64,000 nt of DNA from Roseomonas populi (GTDB taxonomy: Bacteria > Pseudomonadota > Alphaproteobacteria > Acetobacterales > Acetobacteraceae). The notes beneath the pieces are model-generated. The model saw nothing but the letters and a program-made list of their open reading frames with translations, ran no database searches and was not told where the DNA came from. Positions within the stretch are counted from its first letter, which is position 1, and each line of letters opens with the position of its first letter. The position numbers and the translations under genes were made by a program. The DNA is taken from assembly GCF_024594815.1 (NCBI RefSeq), contig NZ_JANJOU010000009.1:186001-250000 (forward strand). The letters run 5' to 3'. Below, one piece after another: positions 34,411-43,547 of this stretch.

Positions 34411-35139
34411 CTACTCGTCCCCGTGGTGGGCCCAATCGCCGCGGATCGCCTGCACCACAGCGAGCGCCGAGACCGCCGCCGTCTCCGCCCGTAGGATTCG
34501 GGGGCCGAGGCTGGCCAGTGCAACAAAGGGACGACCTGCCAAGGCGTCAAGTTCCGGTCCCGTGAAGCCCCCCTCGGGCCCGACGAGGATGGCGGGGTCC
34601 GGCGCGGTCACGCAGGCCGCCAGGGGGGCGGCGCCGCGGCGCTCGGCGGCCACGATCAGGGGGGTTCCGTCCCAGGAATCCAGCACGGCGTGCAGGGGCT
34701 GGGCCTCGGGCAGGTCGGGTACGTCCAGCCGCTCGCACTGCTCCGCCGCCTCCCGGGCGATGAGGGCGAGGCGGGCGCGGTTCACCCGGTCCGGCACGGA
34801 GCGGGCGGTGAGGACAGGGCGGATGGCCCGGGCGCCGAGCTCGGTGGCCTTCTCCACCACCCACTCCATCGCCTCCCGCTTCAGGGCGGCCACGAGCAGG
34901 GTGGGACCGGCGGCGGGCGGCTGGGGGCGCAGCGAGGTTTCCGGCATCAGGCTGGCGTCGTCCTTGCGGATGGCGGCGATGCGGGCGCGCCACTCCCCGT
35001 CCCGCCCGTTGAACAGGACCACCTCGTCGCCCACCGCCTTCCGCATCACCGATCCGAGGTAGCGGCCCTGGCCGGGGGCGGCCGGAATGGCCTGGCCTTC
35101 CTGCAGGTCGTGCTCGGTGAAAAGGCGCGGGATGGACAA
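34411..35139 (-). CDS. rsmE: 16S rRNA (uracil-1498-N3)-methyltransferase RsmE
   Basis: A 242-residue SPOUT-fold methyltransferase. Recognisable blocks: PRLFTEHDL at the start, KREAMEWVVEKATELGARAI, EAAEQCERLDVP, the SAM-binding AILVGPEGGFTGPE and SLGPRILRAETAAVSAL that form the trefoil knot. It methylates U1498 of 16S rRNA in the assembled 30S subunit. Start is TTG at 35139. It is divergent from ubiA across 29 bp and is followed by gshA. Confidence 0.95.
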   Translation of the reverse strand: MSIPRLFTEHDLQEGQAIPAAPGQGRYLGSVMRKAVGDEVVLFNGRDGEWRARIAAIRKDDASLMPETSLRPQPPAAGPTLLVAALKREAMEWVVEKATELGARAIRPVLTARSVPDRVNRARLALIAREAAEQCERLDVPDLPEAQPLHAVLDSWDGTPLIVAAERRGAAPLAACVTAPDPAILVGPEGGFTGPELDALAGRPFVALASLGPRILRAETAAVSALAVVQAIRGDWAHHGDE

Positions 35140-35168
35140 GGGCTCTAATCCGTCGGAAGGGGGCAGGC

Positions 35169-36068
35169 GTGGCTCCTTACACCGATATCCGCCGCGAAGG
35201 CCTCCCCGCCTGGCTGCCCGTATCCTGGGTGCCCTACGCGCTGCTGATGCGGCTGGACCGGCCGATCGGCTCCTGGCTGCTCTACCTGCCCGGCCCCTGG
35301 GCCTTCGCCATCGCTGCCCCCACCTGGGGGCAGGGGTTGTGGCTGGCCTTCCTGTTCGGCGTCGGCGCGGTGGTGATGCGCGGCGCGGGCTGCGTGGTGA
35401 ACGACCTGTGGGACCGCGATCTGGACCGGCAGGTGGAGCGCACGCGGGGGCGGCCGCTGGCCTCCGGCGCCGTCTCCCCCCGGCAGGCCCTGGCCTTCCT
35501 CATGGGGCTGATGCTGGTCGGATTGGCGATCCTGGTGCAGCTGCCCCTGCCCGCAATCCTCTTCGGCGCCGCCTCGCTCGTCCCTATCGTCCTGTACCCG
35601 CTCGCGAAGCGCGTCACGAACTGGCCGCAGGCGATGCTCGGCTTCGTCTTTACCTGGGCGGCGCCGACGGGCTGGCTGGCCGCAACCGGGCACTTCGCCA
35701 CACCCGCCTTCCTGCTCTGGGTCGCCGCCTTCTTCTGGACCCTGGCCTACGACACGATCTACGCCCACCAGGACCGCGAGGACGACGCACTGGTGGGCAT
35801 CCGCTCCTCCGCCCTCACGCTCGGCACGCGGACGGCGCCCTTCCTCGGCATGACCTTCGCCCTCTGCGTCGTCATGCTGGCCGCGGCCGGGCTGGCGGCG
35901 GGGCTGCACCCTCTCTTCCTCGCGGGGCTGCTGCTGCCGGCCGCCCATTTCTCCTGGCAGGTGCGGCGGCTGGACATCAACGATCCCGGGCTCTGCCTGC
36001 GGCTGTTCAAGTCCAACCGGGACGCCGGCCTGCTCGTGGTGCTGGCCTTCCTGCTGGGCCGGCTGTGA
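35169..36068 (+). CDS. ubiA: 4-hydroxybenzoate polyprenyltransferase
   Basis: A 299-residue, roughly eight-helix membrane prenyltransferase for ubiquinone synthesis. Both Asp-rich motifs are visible: NDLWDRDLDRQVERTRGRPL (first motif, residues 78-86) and YDTIYAHQDREDDALVGIRS (second). It joins a polyprenyl diphosphate to 4-hydroxybenzoate. Start is GTG at 35169. Its stop overlaps the GTG of the next gene (GTGA), and it is divergent from rsmE. Confidence 0.95.
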   Translation: MAPYTDIRREGLPAWLPVSWVPYALLMRLDRPIGSWLLYLPGPWAFAIAAPTWGQGLWLAFLFGVGAVVMRGAGCVVNDLWDRDLDRQVERTRGRPLASGAVSPRQALAFLMGLMLVGLAILVQLPLPAILFGAASLVPIVLYPLAKRVTNWPQAMLGFVFTWAAPTGWLAATGHFATPAFLLWVAAFFWTLAYDTIYAHQDREDDALVGIRSSALTLGTRTAPFLGMTFALCVVMLAAAGLAAGLHPLFLAGLLLPAAHFSWQVRRLDINDPGLCLRLFKSNRDAGLLVVLAFLLGRL

Positions 36069-36712
36069 AAGGCGACCCGGAGGCCTTCGTGGCCGCCCAT
36101 ACGGCCATCGCCCGCCCGCCGCTGGTGCCGGAGATCCCCCTTCACCTGGCCACCGAGATCACCCCGATCTGGCAGGCCACCGAAGCCTGGCTGGGCGAGC
36201 AGGGGATCGAGCCGCCCTTCTGGGCCTTCGCCTGGCCCGGAAGCCAGGCCCTGGCCCGGTGGGTGCTGGACGAGCCCGGGCTGGTGGCGGGGAAGCGGGT
36301 GCTGGACTTCGCCGCCGGCGGCGGGCTGGCCGCCATCGCCGCCGCGCGGGCCGGGGCGGCGATGGCGGAGGCGGCCGAGATCGATCCGCTGGCTCATGCC
36401 GCCACCCGCCTCAACGCAAGGTTGAACGGCGTCACGGTGGTGGAGGCGCCGGGGGATGTTGTCGGCAGCCCCTGCCGCTGGGATACAATTCTCGCGGGCG
36501 ATGTCTGCTACGAGGCGCCGATGACGAACCACATCCTGCCCTGGCTGCGCCGGCTGGCGGCGGAGGGGGCGGCCGTGATCCTGGCCGATCCTGGCCGGGC
36601 GTACCTGCCGGGGGCCGGTCTTCGCGAGGTGGCGCGCTACGCCGTGCCGGTCACGCGGGAGCTGGAGGACCGGGAGGAGCGGGTTGTAACCCTGTTCCGG
36701 GTACTACCGTGA
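36065..36712 (+). CDS. ETF-beta lysine methyltransferase (METTL20-type)
   Basis: A 215-residue class I methyltransferase resembling bacterial METTL20 proteins that trimethylate lysines of the electron-transfer flavoprotein beta subunit. The family-specific start VPEIPLHLATEITPIWQATE and PPFWAFAWPGSQALARWVLD precede SAM motif I VLDFAAGGGLAAIAAARAGA (residues 79-98), the acidic AEIDPLA, and the post-I LAGDVCYEAPMTNHILPWLR. The GTG start overlaps the ubiA stop. The alternative call is PrmA/nicotinamide-methyltransferase-like protein. Co-occurrence with ubiquinone synthesis fits an electron-transfer theme, since ETF delivers electrons to ubiquinone. Confidence 0.8.
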   Translation: MKGDPEAFVAAHTAIARPPLVPEIPLHLATEITPIWQATEAWLGEQGIEPPFWAFAWPGSQALARWVLDEPGLVAGKRVLDFAAGGGLAAIAAARAGAAMAEAAEIDPLAHAATRLNARLNGVTVVEAPGDVVGSPCRWDTILAGDVCYEAPMTNHILPWLRRLAAEGAAVILADPGRAYLPGAGLREVARYAVPVTRELEDREERVVTLFRVLP

Positions 36713-36809
36713 CATGCGTCACGCGCCGGGCAGCAAATCGATACGAGGCCCGAAACCCCGATCTCTCCGGCCGGTTCTTCACACCGCGTTTCAATTGGAT
36801 TGAGCTTTC

Positions 36810-37229
36810 ATGTCCCTGCGCGCGCTGATCGTCGAGGACGAGGCCCTTATCGCTCTCGACCTTGCCTACTCCATGGAGGCGATGGGGCACGAGGTCATCG
36901 CCACGGCGGCCGATTCCGTCGAGGCACTGGCGGCGGCGCAGGACGGCGTGGACTTGGCCCTGGTCGACCTGAACCTGCGGGACGGCCCGACCGGCCCGGG
37001 CCTGGGCGAGACGCTGGCGCGCGCCTACGGCGCCACGGTGATTTACCTGACCGCCAATCCCCAGCAGATCGGCCCGGGCGTGCACGGCCCAGTCGGCATC
37101 CTGCCCAAGCCCTACACCGAGAAGTCGTTGGACCAGGCCCTGCGCTTCGCCGTCTCCCTGCGCGAGGGGCGGGCCGCCCTGCCCCCCACGGAGATGCGGC
37201 TACTGGCGGGCGCCGCGCCGGCGATCTAG
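36810..37229 (+). CDS. Single-domain response regulator
   Basis: A 139-residue stand-alone receiver of the type often linked to HWE kinases: VEDEALIALDLAYSMEAMGH, acceptor Asp53 in ALVDLNLRDGPTG, Thr in IYLTAN and Lys in ILPKPYTEKSLDQAL. No output domain. It converges with an HWE kinase gene and overlaps its 3' end by 30 bp, so the two are a likely cognate pair. The 97-bp upstream gap (36713-36809) contains no promoter I can name. Confidence 0.9.
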   Translation: MSLRALIVEDEALIALDLAYSMEAMGHEVIATAADSVEALAAAQDGVDLALVDLNLRDGPTGPGLGETLARAYGATVIYLTANPQQIGPGVHGPVGILPKPYTEKSLDQALRFAVSLREGRAALPPTEMRLLAGAAPAI

Positions 37230-38642
37230 CGCGCCGGCCGGCAGGCGGGCCTCCAGCTCCAGCCCTTCGGGCAGCCACTGGCGGGTGATGCGCCCGCCGA
37301 GCTGGCCCTGGACGCTGACCACCGCCAGGCGTGTCCCGAAGCCCTCCCGTTCCGGCGGGCCTTCCACGACGGGTCCATCCCTCTCGCGCCAGCGGAGCAG
37401 GATGCCTGTCTCGTCCGCTTCCACCAGGATCGTCACCCGCCCCGTAGGCACGGAGAGGGCGCCGTACTTCGCGGCGTTTGTCGCCAGTTCGTGGAAGAAC
37501 AGCGCCAGCGGCGTGGCCGCCGTGTCGTCGAAGTGCCGGTCCTGCCCTTCGATGCCGATCCGCGGCACCTCGCCCGGGGTTGGGTCGTAGGGGGACAGGA
37601 TCTCCTTCAGGAAGCCGAAAAGCGTGTGCCCGTGTGGAGTGGGCTGGCTGGCCTGGCTGTGGGGCCGGGCAAACTCGTGGGCGCGGGCCAGGGCGTTGAT
37701 GCGCCCGCGCAGGTCGGCGGCGAAGTCGCCCGCTTCCGGATAGCCCCGGGCCGAGAGGGAGATGAGGGAGGTGATCACGGAGAAGATGTTCTTGATCCGG
37801 TGGCTGAGCTCGTGGCTCAGCACCTCCCGCTCCTCGGCGGCGGAGCGGATGTCGTGGATATCAGTGCAGGTGCCGAACCAGCGGGTGATGCGGCCCCGCG
37901 CGTTCCGCACGGGCAGGCCGCGGGTAAGGAACCAGCGCCAGACCCCATCGGCCATCCGCAGCCGGTACTCGACCTCGTAGAGATCGCCGGTCTCGATGGC
38001 GCGGAGCCAGCGCTCCTCCGCCAGGGGCCGGTCGTCGGGATGGACGAATTCCAGCCAACCCTGGGCATCGGAGGTGCCGAGCCGCGCGCCCGTCACCTCG
38101 TACCAGCGGCTATTGAAATAATCTGCCCGCCCGTCCGGCGTGGTGGACCAGACGGCCTGGGGCATGGTCTCGGCGATCGCGCGGAAGCGGGCCTCGCTCT
38201 CCCGCAGGGCCGCCTCGATGTCCTTCTGGTCGGAGATGTCCAGCGCCACCCCGGCCAGGCGGGTGGCCGTGCCCCTGCCGTCTCGCAGCACGCGGCCGCG
38301 CAGCTGCACCCAGGTGACGTCCCCGCCGGGTGGCCAGGTGCGATAGGCGATGTTCAGCGGCGTGCGGCCGGCCAGGGCGGAGGCCAGCGCCCGGTCCAGG
38401 GCCGGCCGGTCCTCCGGCACGACATGGACGAGGAGATCCGGCCCGGGCGCACCGCGCCGGCCCAGGGCGGGATCCATGCCGTGCAGGGCGCAGGCCCGGG
38501 CGTCGCCGTGGATCAGGTCCGTCTCCGCATCCCAGTCCCAGGCCCCGGCAATGCCCGAGGCCTCCAGGGCGAGGGCAAGACGCTCCTCGGCCCAGCTCCT
38601 GGGGGAGTGGTCGCCGAGCAAGGAGGCAGGATCAGCGGTCAA
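37200..38642 (-). CDS. PAS-PAS HWE-family histidine kinase
   Basis: A 480-residue soluble kinase with two PAS/PAC modules (about 20-140 and 150-268, the second ending FGTCTDIHDIRSAAEE) and an HWE/HisKA_2 transmitter: His281 in LSHELSHRIKNIFSVITSLI, the N-box FFHELATNAAKYGALS, and the WRERDGP stretch that supplies the W-x-E signature. The G-box is reduced to GFGTRLA, as usual for the family. Such kinases are often blue-light or general-stress sensors; the first PAS lacks the LOV cysteine motif, so light sensing is not supported. TTG start at 38642. Overlaps the convergent response regulator gene by 30 bp. Confidence 0.9.
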   Translation of the reverse strand: MTADPASLLGDHSPRSWAEERLALALEASGIAGAWDWDAETDLIHGDARACALHGMDPALGRRGAPGPDLLVHVVPEDRPALDRALASALAGRTPLNIAYRTWPPGGDVTWVQLRGRVLRDGRGTATRLAGVALDISDQKDIEAALRESEARFRAIAETMPQAVWSTTPDGRADYFNSRWYEVTGARLGTSDAQGWLEFVHPDDRPLAEERWLRAIETGDLYEVEYRLRMADGVWRWFLTRGLPVRNARGRITRWFGTCTDIHDIRSAAEEREVLSHELSHRIKNIFSVITSLISLSARGYPEAGDFAADLRGRINALARAHEFARPHSQASQPTPHGHTLFGFLKEILSPYDPTPGEVPRIGIEGQDRHFDDTAATPLALFFHELATNAAKYGALSVPTGRVTILVEADETGILLRWRERDGPVVEGPPEREGFGTRLAVVSVQGQLGGRITRQWLPEGLELEARLPAGALDRRRGARQ

Positions 38643-38706
38643 GACGATGTCCCGGCGCGATAAGTCGCCATCCTAGCGCCGGCGGGGCACTTTGGCATCA
38701 CACGGG

Positions 38707-41511
38707 CTATTTGGGAGTGGATTCCAGAAGGGCTACGGGCAGGTCGGCCAGGATGCGACCCAGGGGAAGGGCCTCCCCGGCAGGATGGCCCTCCCCTCCC
38801 AGCGCGTCGCGCCATTGGAGCCCGGCCAGGGCGAGGGGCAGGCGCAGGGCGGTGTCGCCCCAGGCCTCGGAAGGGACCAGGGGCAGGCCCCCTTCCCCCA
38901 GCAGGCGCGAGGGCAGGCGGGTGACGACGGTGAGGCTGGCCGCGTCACCGTGGCGGCGGGCGAAGGCAAGGACGTGCGCCGCCCTCTCTCCCTCCGCCTC
39001 CACGGGGATGTAATCGCCCTTCGCGAAGAGCTCCGGCTGACGGGCACGGAGGGACAAGGCGCGGGCGAGCAGGGCGGCCTTCACCCGGCCGTCCTGCCAA
39101 TGCGGCAGCAGGGCGGCGGGCGCCTCGCCGGCCTCGAGCGCCGCTTTCCGCGCGGGGAAGTCCACGGGGCGGCGATTGTCCGGGTCCACGAGGGAGAAGT
39201 CCCAGAACTCCGTGCCCTGATAGAGGTCCGGGATGCCCGGGGAGGTGCAGCGGATGAGGGTCTGCGCCAGGCTGTTCGAGGCACCGGCCGGGGCGATGCG
39301 GCCCACCAGCGCCGCTACCTCCTCCCGCAAGCGGGAGGGGCGGTCCTTCGCCAGCATGGCCGTCAGGAAGTCGCGGCAGGCGGCCTCGTAGGGCTCGTTC
39401 GGCACCGCCCATTCGGAGCGCCGCTTGCCCTCGCGCAACGCCTTCTCCTGCCAGGCGGCGAGGCGCTTCACCAGGGCGTCGAGCCCCTCGTCATCGGCCG
39501 GATCCAGATCCAGCGGCCAAGCTCCTATGAGCGACTGGTAGAGCATGATCTCGTCGGTGGCGTCCGGCGCGGGCTCGCCGTCCACCTCCTTCTTCAGCAC
39601 GGAATTCAGCCGTGTCCAGCGCGTGAGGGTGGCCGCCCACTCCTCCGGCATCTCGGAGATGACGGCGAGGCGCGCGCGCGTGTCCTCGCCGCGCTTGTGG
39701 TCGTGGGTCGCGGTGGCCAGCAGCTCGTTCGGGAAGTACTTCGCGCGATCCCGGCAATCCGAGTGGAAGGCGGCCGGGGTCTCGGCGAAGTGCGAGGGCT
39801 CGGAGCCCACCTCGTTGCGGGAGATGAGGCGGCCGTAGCGGTAGAAGGCCGTGTCCTCCACGGACTTCGCGGCGACGGGAGCGGAGAGCTGCTGGAAGCG
39901 GATCGCCGCGCGCTGCCGCTCGCGCCGCTGGCCGTGCGGCAGCGTGCGCGGCGGGTCGCCGCCGAGCCAGGAATCCAGAAGGTCCAGCAGCGGCCGGTCG
40001 GTTTCGCGGATCGTGCGGCGGGCGCCGGCAATGGCCCAGTCCAGCAATTTCCGGTCCGCCTCGCTGCGCCCGGCGATGCCGAGATAGGAGCGGTAGGCCG
40101 GGAAGTGCACCAGCACCTCCGTCAGCGCGCGGCGGATGCCGGTCAGCGTGAAGTCGCGCGTGGAGAGGTCGCGCATGGCGATGCGGCGCAGCGCGAAGGA
40201 GGTGGCGTTCAGCTCGGAAGCCAGGTTGTAGCGCAGGATCTGGCGCCGGGCCTCGCGCGCCTCCTCGCCGAAATCGGCGGGGCGGCCGGTCATGGCGTGC
40301 CAGGTGGCGGCCAGCGGCTCGGCGCCCGCCGGGTCGTGCAGCACGCCCGAGACCTCGTCCATGAAGTTGTAGCCGGTGGTGCCGTCCACCATCCAGTCCA
40401 GGCGCAGCTTCTCGTGCGGGGCGAGGATCTTCTCAATCAGCAGCAGCGGGTGGCCCTTCGGCGCCTCGGCCGGGCGGCGCGGCGTCAGCGCCTCCAGCCG
40501 GCGGCGCAGCTTGCGGCAATAGCCGCGCGGGTCAGCCATGCCATCCACGTGGTCCACGCGCACGCCGTCGATCAGGCCATCGGCGTAGAGCTTCAGAATC
40601 AGGCGGTGCGTCGCCTCGAAGACCTGCGGCCGCTCCTGCTGCAGCCCACCGAGGGAGGTGACGTCGAAGAAGCGGCGCCAGTTGATCTCGTCCGTCGCGG
40701 CGCGCCACCAGGCCAGGCGGTAGTTCTGCACTTCCAGCAGGGCGTGCAGGCGGGCTCGGCCGGCCTCGTCCTTCGGGTCGTGCGCCGCGATCACCGCATC
40801 CACCTGCGCGCGGCCTTCCGGCGTCTCGGCGTGGTGGCGCAGCATGTCGAGAGCGAGGCCCGCGGCGGCGCGGATGGCCTCCGGCTCGCCCTCCACTGCC
40901 AGCGCGCGGAAGACCTGGGCGAGGCCGGCAAGCTGCGGCTCGTCGGTCGCGGAGAGCAGCACCGCGTAGCTGCGCGGCGCCAGCGGGAAGCGGTGCTCGA
41001 AGTATTCGGCGTAAATCTTGCCGCTCTCGGGCTCGAAATGCAGCGCGAGGTCGCCGGATTCCAGCACCGTGCCGTAGGGTGCGCCGAGGAAGGGCGCGAG
41101 CATCCGGTTGTTCAGCGCCGGGTCGGGCGGGTTCCAGTCGATGTCGAAGAAGCGGGCGAAGGGGGATTGCGGCCCCCATTCCAGCACGTCCAGCCACCAG
41201 CCGTTGTCCGCGCCGCCCACGCCCATGTGGTTGGGCACGATGTCCAGGATCAGCCCCATGTCGTGCGCGCGCAGCGCCGCCACGAGCCGCTCCAGCGCCT
41301 CCTCCCCGCCCAGCTCCGGGTTGATCCGGTCGGGGTCCACGATGTCGTAGCCGTGGGTGGAGCCCGGCCGGGCCTTCAGCAGGGGCGAGGCGTAGAGGTG
41401 GCTGATCCCGAGCTTCGCGAAGTACGGCACCAGGGGCACCGCCGCGTCGATCGGAAAGTCCTTGTGGAACTGCAGGCGCGCGGTGGCGCGCGGCGTCATT
41501 GGGGCGGTCAT
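38707..41511 (-). CDS. treY: Malto-oligosyltrehalose synthase TreY
   Basis: A 934-residue GH13 enzyme that turns the reducing-end alpha-1,4 bond of malto-oligosaccharides into an alpha-1,1 bond. TreY features: ATARLQFHKDF at the start, SHLYASPLLKARPGSTHGYD, LDIVPNHMGV, catalytic Asp in DGVRVDHVDGMADP, catalytic Glu in LLLIEKILAPHE, and TSPGIPDLYQGTEFWDFSLV. ATG at 41511 overlaps the malQ stop. It is the last gene of the seven-gene alpha-glucan/trehalose operon. TreZ, its partner that releases trehalose, is two genes upstream. Confidence 0.96.
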   Translation of the reverse strand: MTAPMTPRATARLQFHKDFPIDAAVPLVPYFAKLGISHLYASPLLKARPGSTHGYDIVDPDRINPELGGEEALERLVAALRAHDMGLILDIVPNHMGVGGADNGWWLDVLEWGPQSPFARFFDIDWNPPDPALNNRMLAPFLGAPYGTVLESGDLALHFEPESGKIYAEYFEHRFPLAPRSYAVLLSATDEPQLAGLAQVFRALAVEGEPEAIRAAAGLALDMLRHHAETPEGRAQVDAVIAAHDPKDEAGRARLHALLEVQNYRLAWWRAATDEINWRRFFDVTSLGGLQQERPQVFEATHRLILKLYADGLIDGVRVDHVDGMADPRGYCRKLRRRLEALTPRRPAEAPKGHPLLLIEKILAPHEKLRLDWMVDGTTGYNFMDEVSGVLHDPAGAEPLAATWHAMTGRPADFGEEAREARRQILRYNLASELNATSFALRRIAMRDLSTRDFTLTGIRRALTEVLVHFPAYRSYLGIAGRSEADRKLLDWAIAGARRTIRETDRPLLDLLDSWLGGDPPRTLPHGQRRERQRAAIRFQQLSAPVAAKSVEDTAFYRYGRLISRNEVGSEPSHFAETPAAFHSDCRDRAKYFPNELLATATHDHKRGEDTRARLAVISEMPEEWAATLTRWTRLNSVLKKEVDGEPAPDATDEIMLYQSLIGAWPLDLDPADDEGLDALVKRLAAWQEKALREGKRRSEWAVPNEPYEAACRDFLTAMLAKDRPSRLREEVAALVGRIAPAGASNSLAQTLIRCTSPGIPDLYQGTEFWDFSLVDPDNRRPVDFPARKAALEAGEAPAALLPHWQDGRVKAALLARALSLRARQPELFAKGDYIPVEAEGERAAHVLAFARRHGDAASLTVVTRLPSRLLGEGGLPLVPSEAWGDTALRLPLALAGLQWRDALGGEGHPAGEALPLGRILADLPVALLESTPK

Positions 41512-43544
41512 CAGCGGGCTTTCGCGAAGGCGTTCAGGCGGGCGGCGGTCTCGGGCTCGTCCAGCAGCGTCGCGGCCTCGCCGGGCAGGCGGCGGCGCCA
41601 GTTGGGATGGGCGCCGGTGGTGCCGGGCAGGTTCGGCGCCTCTTCCAGCGCAAGCGCGTCCTCCAGCGGCAGCAAGGCCAGGGCGCAGGCGGCCGAGGCG
41701 ACCTGCCGCGCGGCGATCGTGGCGATCTTCCCGCCTTCGTCGGCGTCCGGCATGTCGCCCTCCGCCATGCCGTTCTCCCGCATGGCCTGCCAGAGGCGGG
41801 CGCGGTCCAGCAGGCGCTCCTGGCGCTGCTCGCTGCCGTCCTTGCCCTCGCCGAACAGGCCGAGCCCGGCGCGCCACGCGATGTCCCTGCCCTTCCACCA
41901 GCCGGCGACAGTGGGCAGGTCGTGCGTGGTGGTGACGGCCACGGCCACGGGTGACCACTGGGCGGGCGGGACGAAGGTCTTGTCCTCGCGCTGCTCGAAG
42001 TAGAGGACGCGCAGGCCCATCAGCCCGGCGCTGTCCAGCCGCTCGCGGAAGCCCTCCGGCAAGGTGCCGAGGTCCTCGCCCACCACGATCGCCTTGTGGC
42101 GCTGCGATTCCAGCGCGACGAGGCGCAGCATGTCGTCCACGGGAAAGTGCAGGTACGCGCCCTCTGTCGCGGGCTGCCCGTTCGGCACAAGCCAGAGGCG
42201 GGCGAGGCCCATCACGTGGTCGATCCGCACGCCGCCCGCGTGGCGCATGGCAGCGCGCAACATCTCCAGGAACGCGCCGTAGGCGTTGTCGCGCAATCCC
42301 TTGGGCGAGAAGGCGGCGATGCCCCAGGACTGGCCGAGGGGCGAGAAGATGTCGGGCGGCGCGCCGACGTTCACGCCTTGCAGGATCTGCCCCTGGCGCG
42401 ACCAGCCATGGCTGCCGCCGCCATCCGTGCCCACGGCGAGGTCGGCGATGAGGCCGATCTTCGCGCCCGCCGACTTGAAGGCCGCCTGCGCATCACCGAG
42501 GCCGCGATCGGCGATCCATTGCAGGAAGGCGTGGAACGCCACTTCCCGCCCGTGCTCCTCCGCGAAGCGCGCAACGCCGGGGGCGTTGGGATTGGCGTAG
42601 TCCGACGGCCAGTCCTTCCAGTGCCACAGCGCGGGGTCGCGGCCGTAGAGGTGGGCATGCAGCGCCTCGAAGCGCGCGTGGCTTTCCAGCGCCTCGCCGC
42701 CCTCCGCGCGGAAGCGGTCGAAGGCGGGGTCGCCGGGGAAGCGGTTGAAGATCTCGCGGAACAGGGCCAGGCGCAGGCGGGTGGCGGCAGGCCAGTCCAC
42801 CAGCTCCAGGGACTCCAGCCGCGCGAACTCCTCCGCCAGCCGCGTCTCCGCCAGCGCCGCGCGCAACGATTCCTCGCCCAGCGCGGCGGGATCGGCGTGC
42901 AGCACGTTCAGGAACAGGCGCGAGGAAGGCGCGTAGGGCGAGAAGCGCTCGGGATCGGCGGAGAACTGCGCGTGGACCGGCGAGATGGCGATGGCATCCG
43001 CCCCGTGCCGCGCGGCGGAGGTGGCGAGCTGCGCGAGGCCGGTGAAGTCGCCTATCCCGGCGTCGCCGCGGCGGCGCGGGGAGTAGAGCTGCGCGGCCAG
43101 GCCCCAGGGCCGCGTACCCGGCGCGATGCCGTGGCAGCGCTGCGGGCAGACGGCGAGGGTCGTCTCGTGATCGCCGATCCGCAGGCGGTGGTAGCCGGCC
43201 TCATGCACCGCCGGGAGGGTAAGGAGCCCGTCCTGCTGCCAGGCGCGGCCCTGGCGCACCTCGCCGCTCTCCAGGGTCAGACGGAACTCGGGCTCGCCGG
43301 GCAGGCCGAGCAGGATCGGGCGGTCCTGGATGGCGGTGCAGAGCGGCGGCAGGCCGCGCCGTTCCGCCGCCAGCTTCTCCCGGCTCTCGCGGATGGCGGA
43401 GGCGCTGTCGGCCGGCATCTCCAGCGCGGCCAGGATGGCCCGCATCGCCCCCGGTTCCACCTCGTGGTCTTTGCCGTGAACGTCGCGCCACTGCGCGGCG
43501 ATGCCGGCTTCCCGGGCGAGGTCGCGGAGGTCGTCGTCGCTCAT
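41511..43544 (-). CDS. malQ: 4-alpha-glucanotransferase (amylomaltase)
   Basis: A 677-residue GH77 disproportionating enzyme. After an N-terminal ~130-residue beta-domain it shows PWGLAAQLYSPRRRGDAGIG, catalytic nucleophile Asp in GVRIDHVMGLARLWLVPNG, Glu in IVVGEDLGTLPEGF and TTHDLPTVAGWWKGRDI. It transfers malto-oligosaccharide segments between glucans and can lengthen or shorten substrates for TreY and GlgB. The gene's stop overlaps the treY start and it begins three bases after treZ. Confidence 0.95.
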   Translation of the reverse strand: MSDDDLRDLAREAGIAAQWRDVHGKDHEVEPGAMRAILAALEMPADSASAIRESREKLAAERRGLPPLCTAIQDRPILLGLPGEPEFRLTLESGEVRQGRAWQQDGLLTLPAVHEAGYHRLRIGDHETTLAVCPQRCHGIAPGTRPWGLAAQLYSPRRRGDAGIGDFTGLAQLATSAARHGADAIAISPVHAQFSADPERFSPYAPSSRLFLNVLHADPAALGEESLRAALAETRLAEEFARLESLELVDWPAATRLRLALFREIFNRFPGDPAFDRFRAEGGEALESHARFEALHAHLYGRDPALWHWKDWPSDYANPNAPGVARFAEEHGREVAFHAFLQWIADRGLGDAQAAFKSAGAKIGLIADLAVGTDGGGSHGWSRQGQILQGVNVGAPPDIFSPLGQSWGIAAFSPKGLRDNAYGAFLEMLRAAMRHAGGVRIDHVMGLARLWLVPNGQPATEGAYLHFPVDDMLRLVALESQRHKAIVVGEDLGTLPEGFRERLDSAGLMGLRVLYFEQREDKTFVPPAQWSPVAVAVTTTHDLPTVAGWWKGRDIAWRAGLGLFGEGKDGSEQRQERLLDRARLWQAMRENGMAEGDMPDADEGGKIATIAARQVASAACALALLPLEDALALEEAPNLPGTTGAHPNWRRRLPGEAATLLDEPETAARLNAFAKAR

Positions 43545-43547
43545 GGT

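Noticed and set aside
38692-42003. 1103-codon plus-strand open frame opposite treY and malQ
   Set aside because: Shadow of strongly coding minus-strand genes; no recognisable domain and skewed composition.
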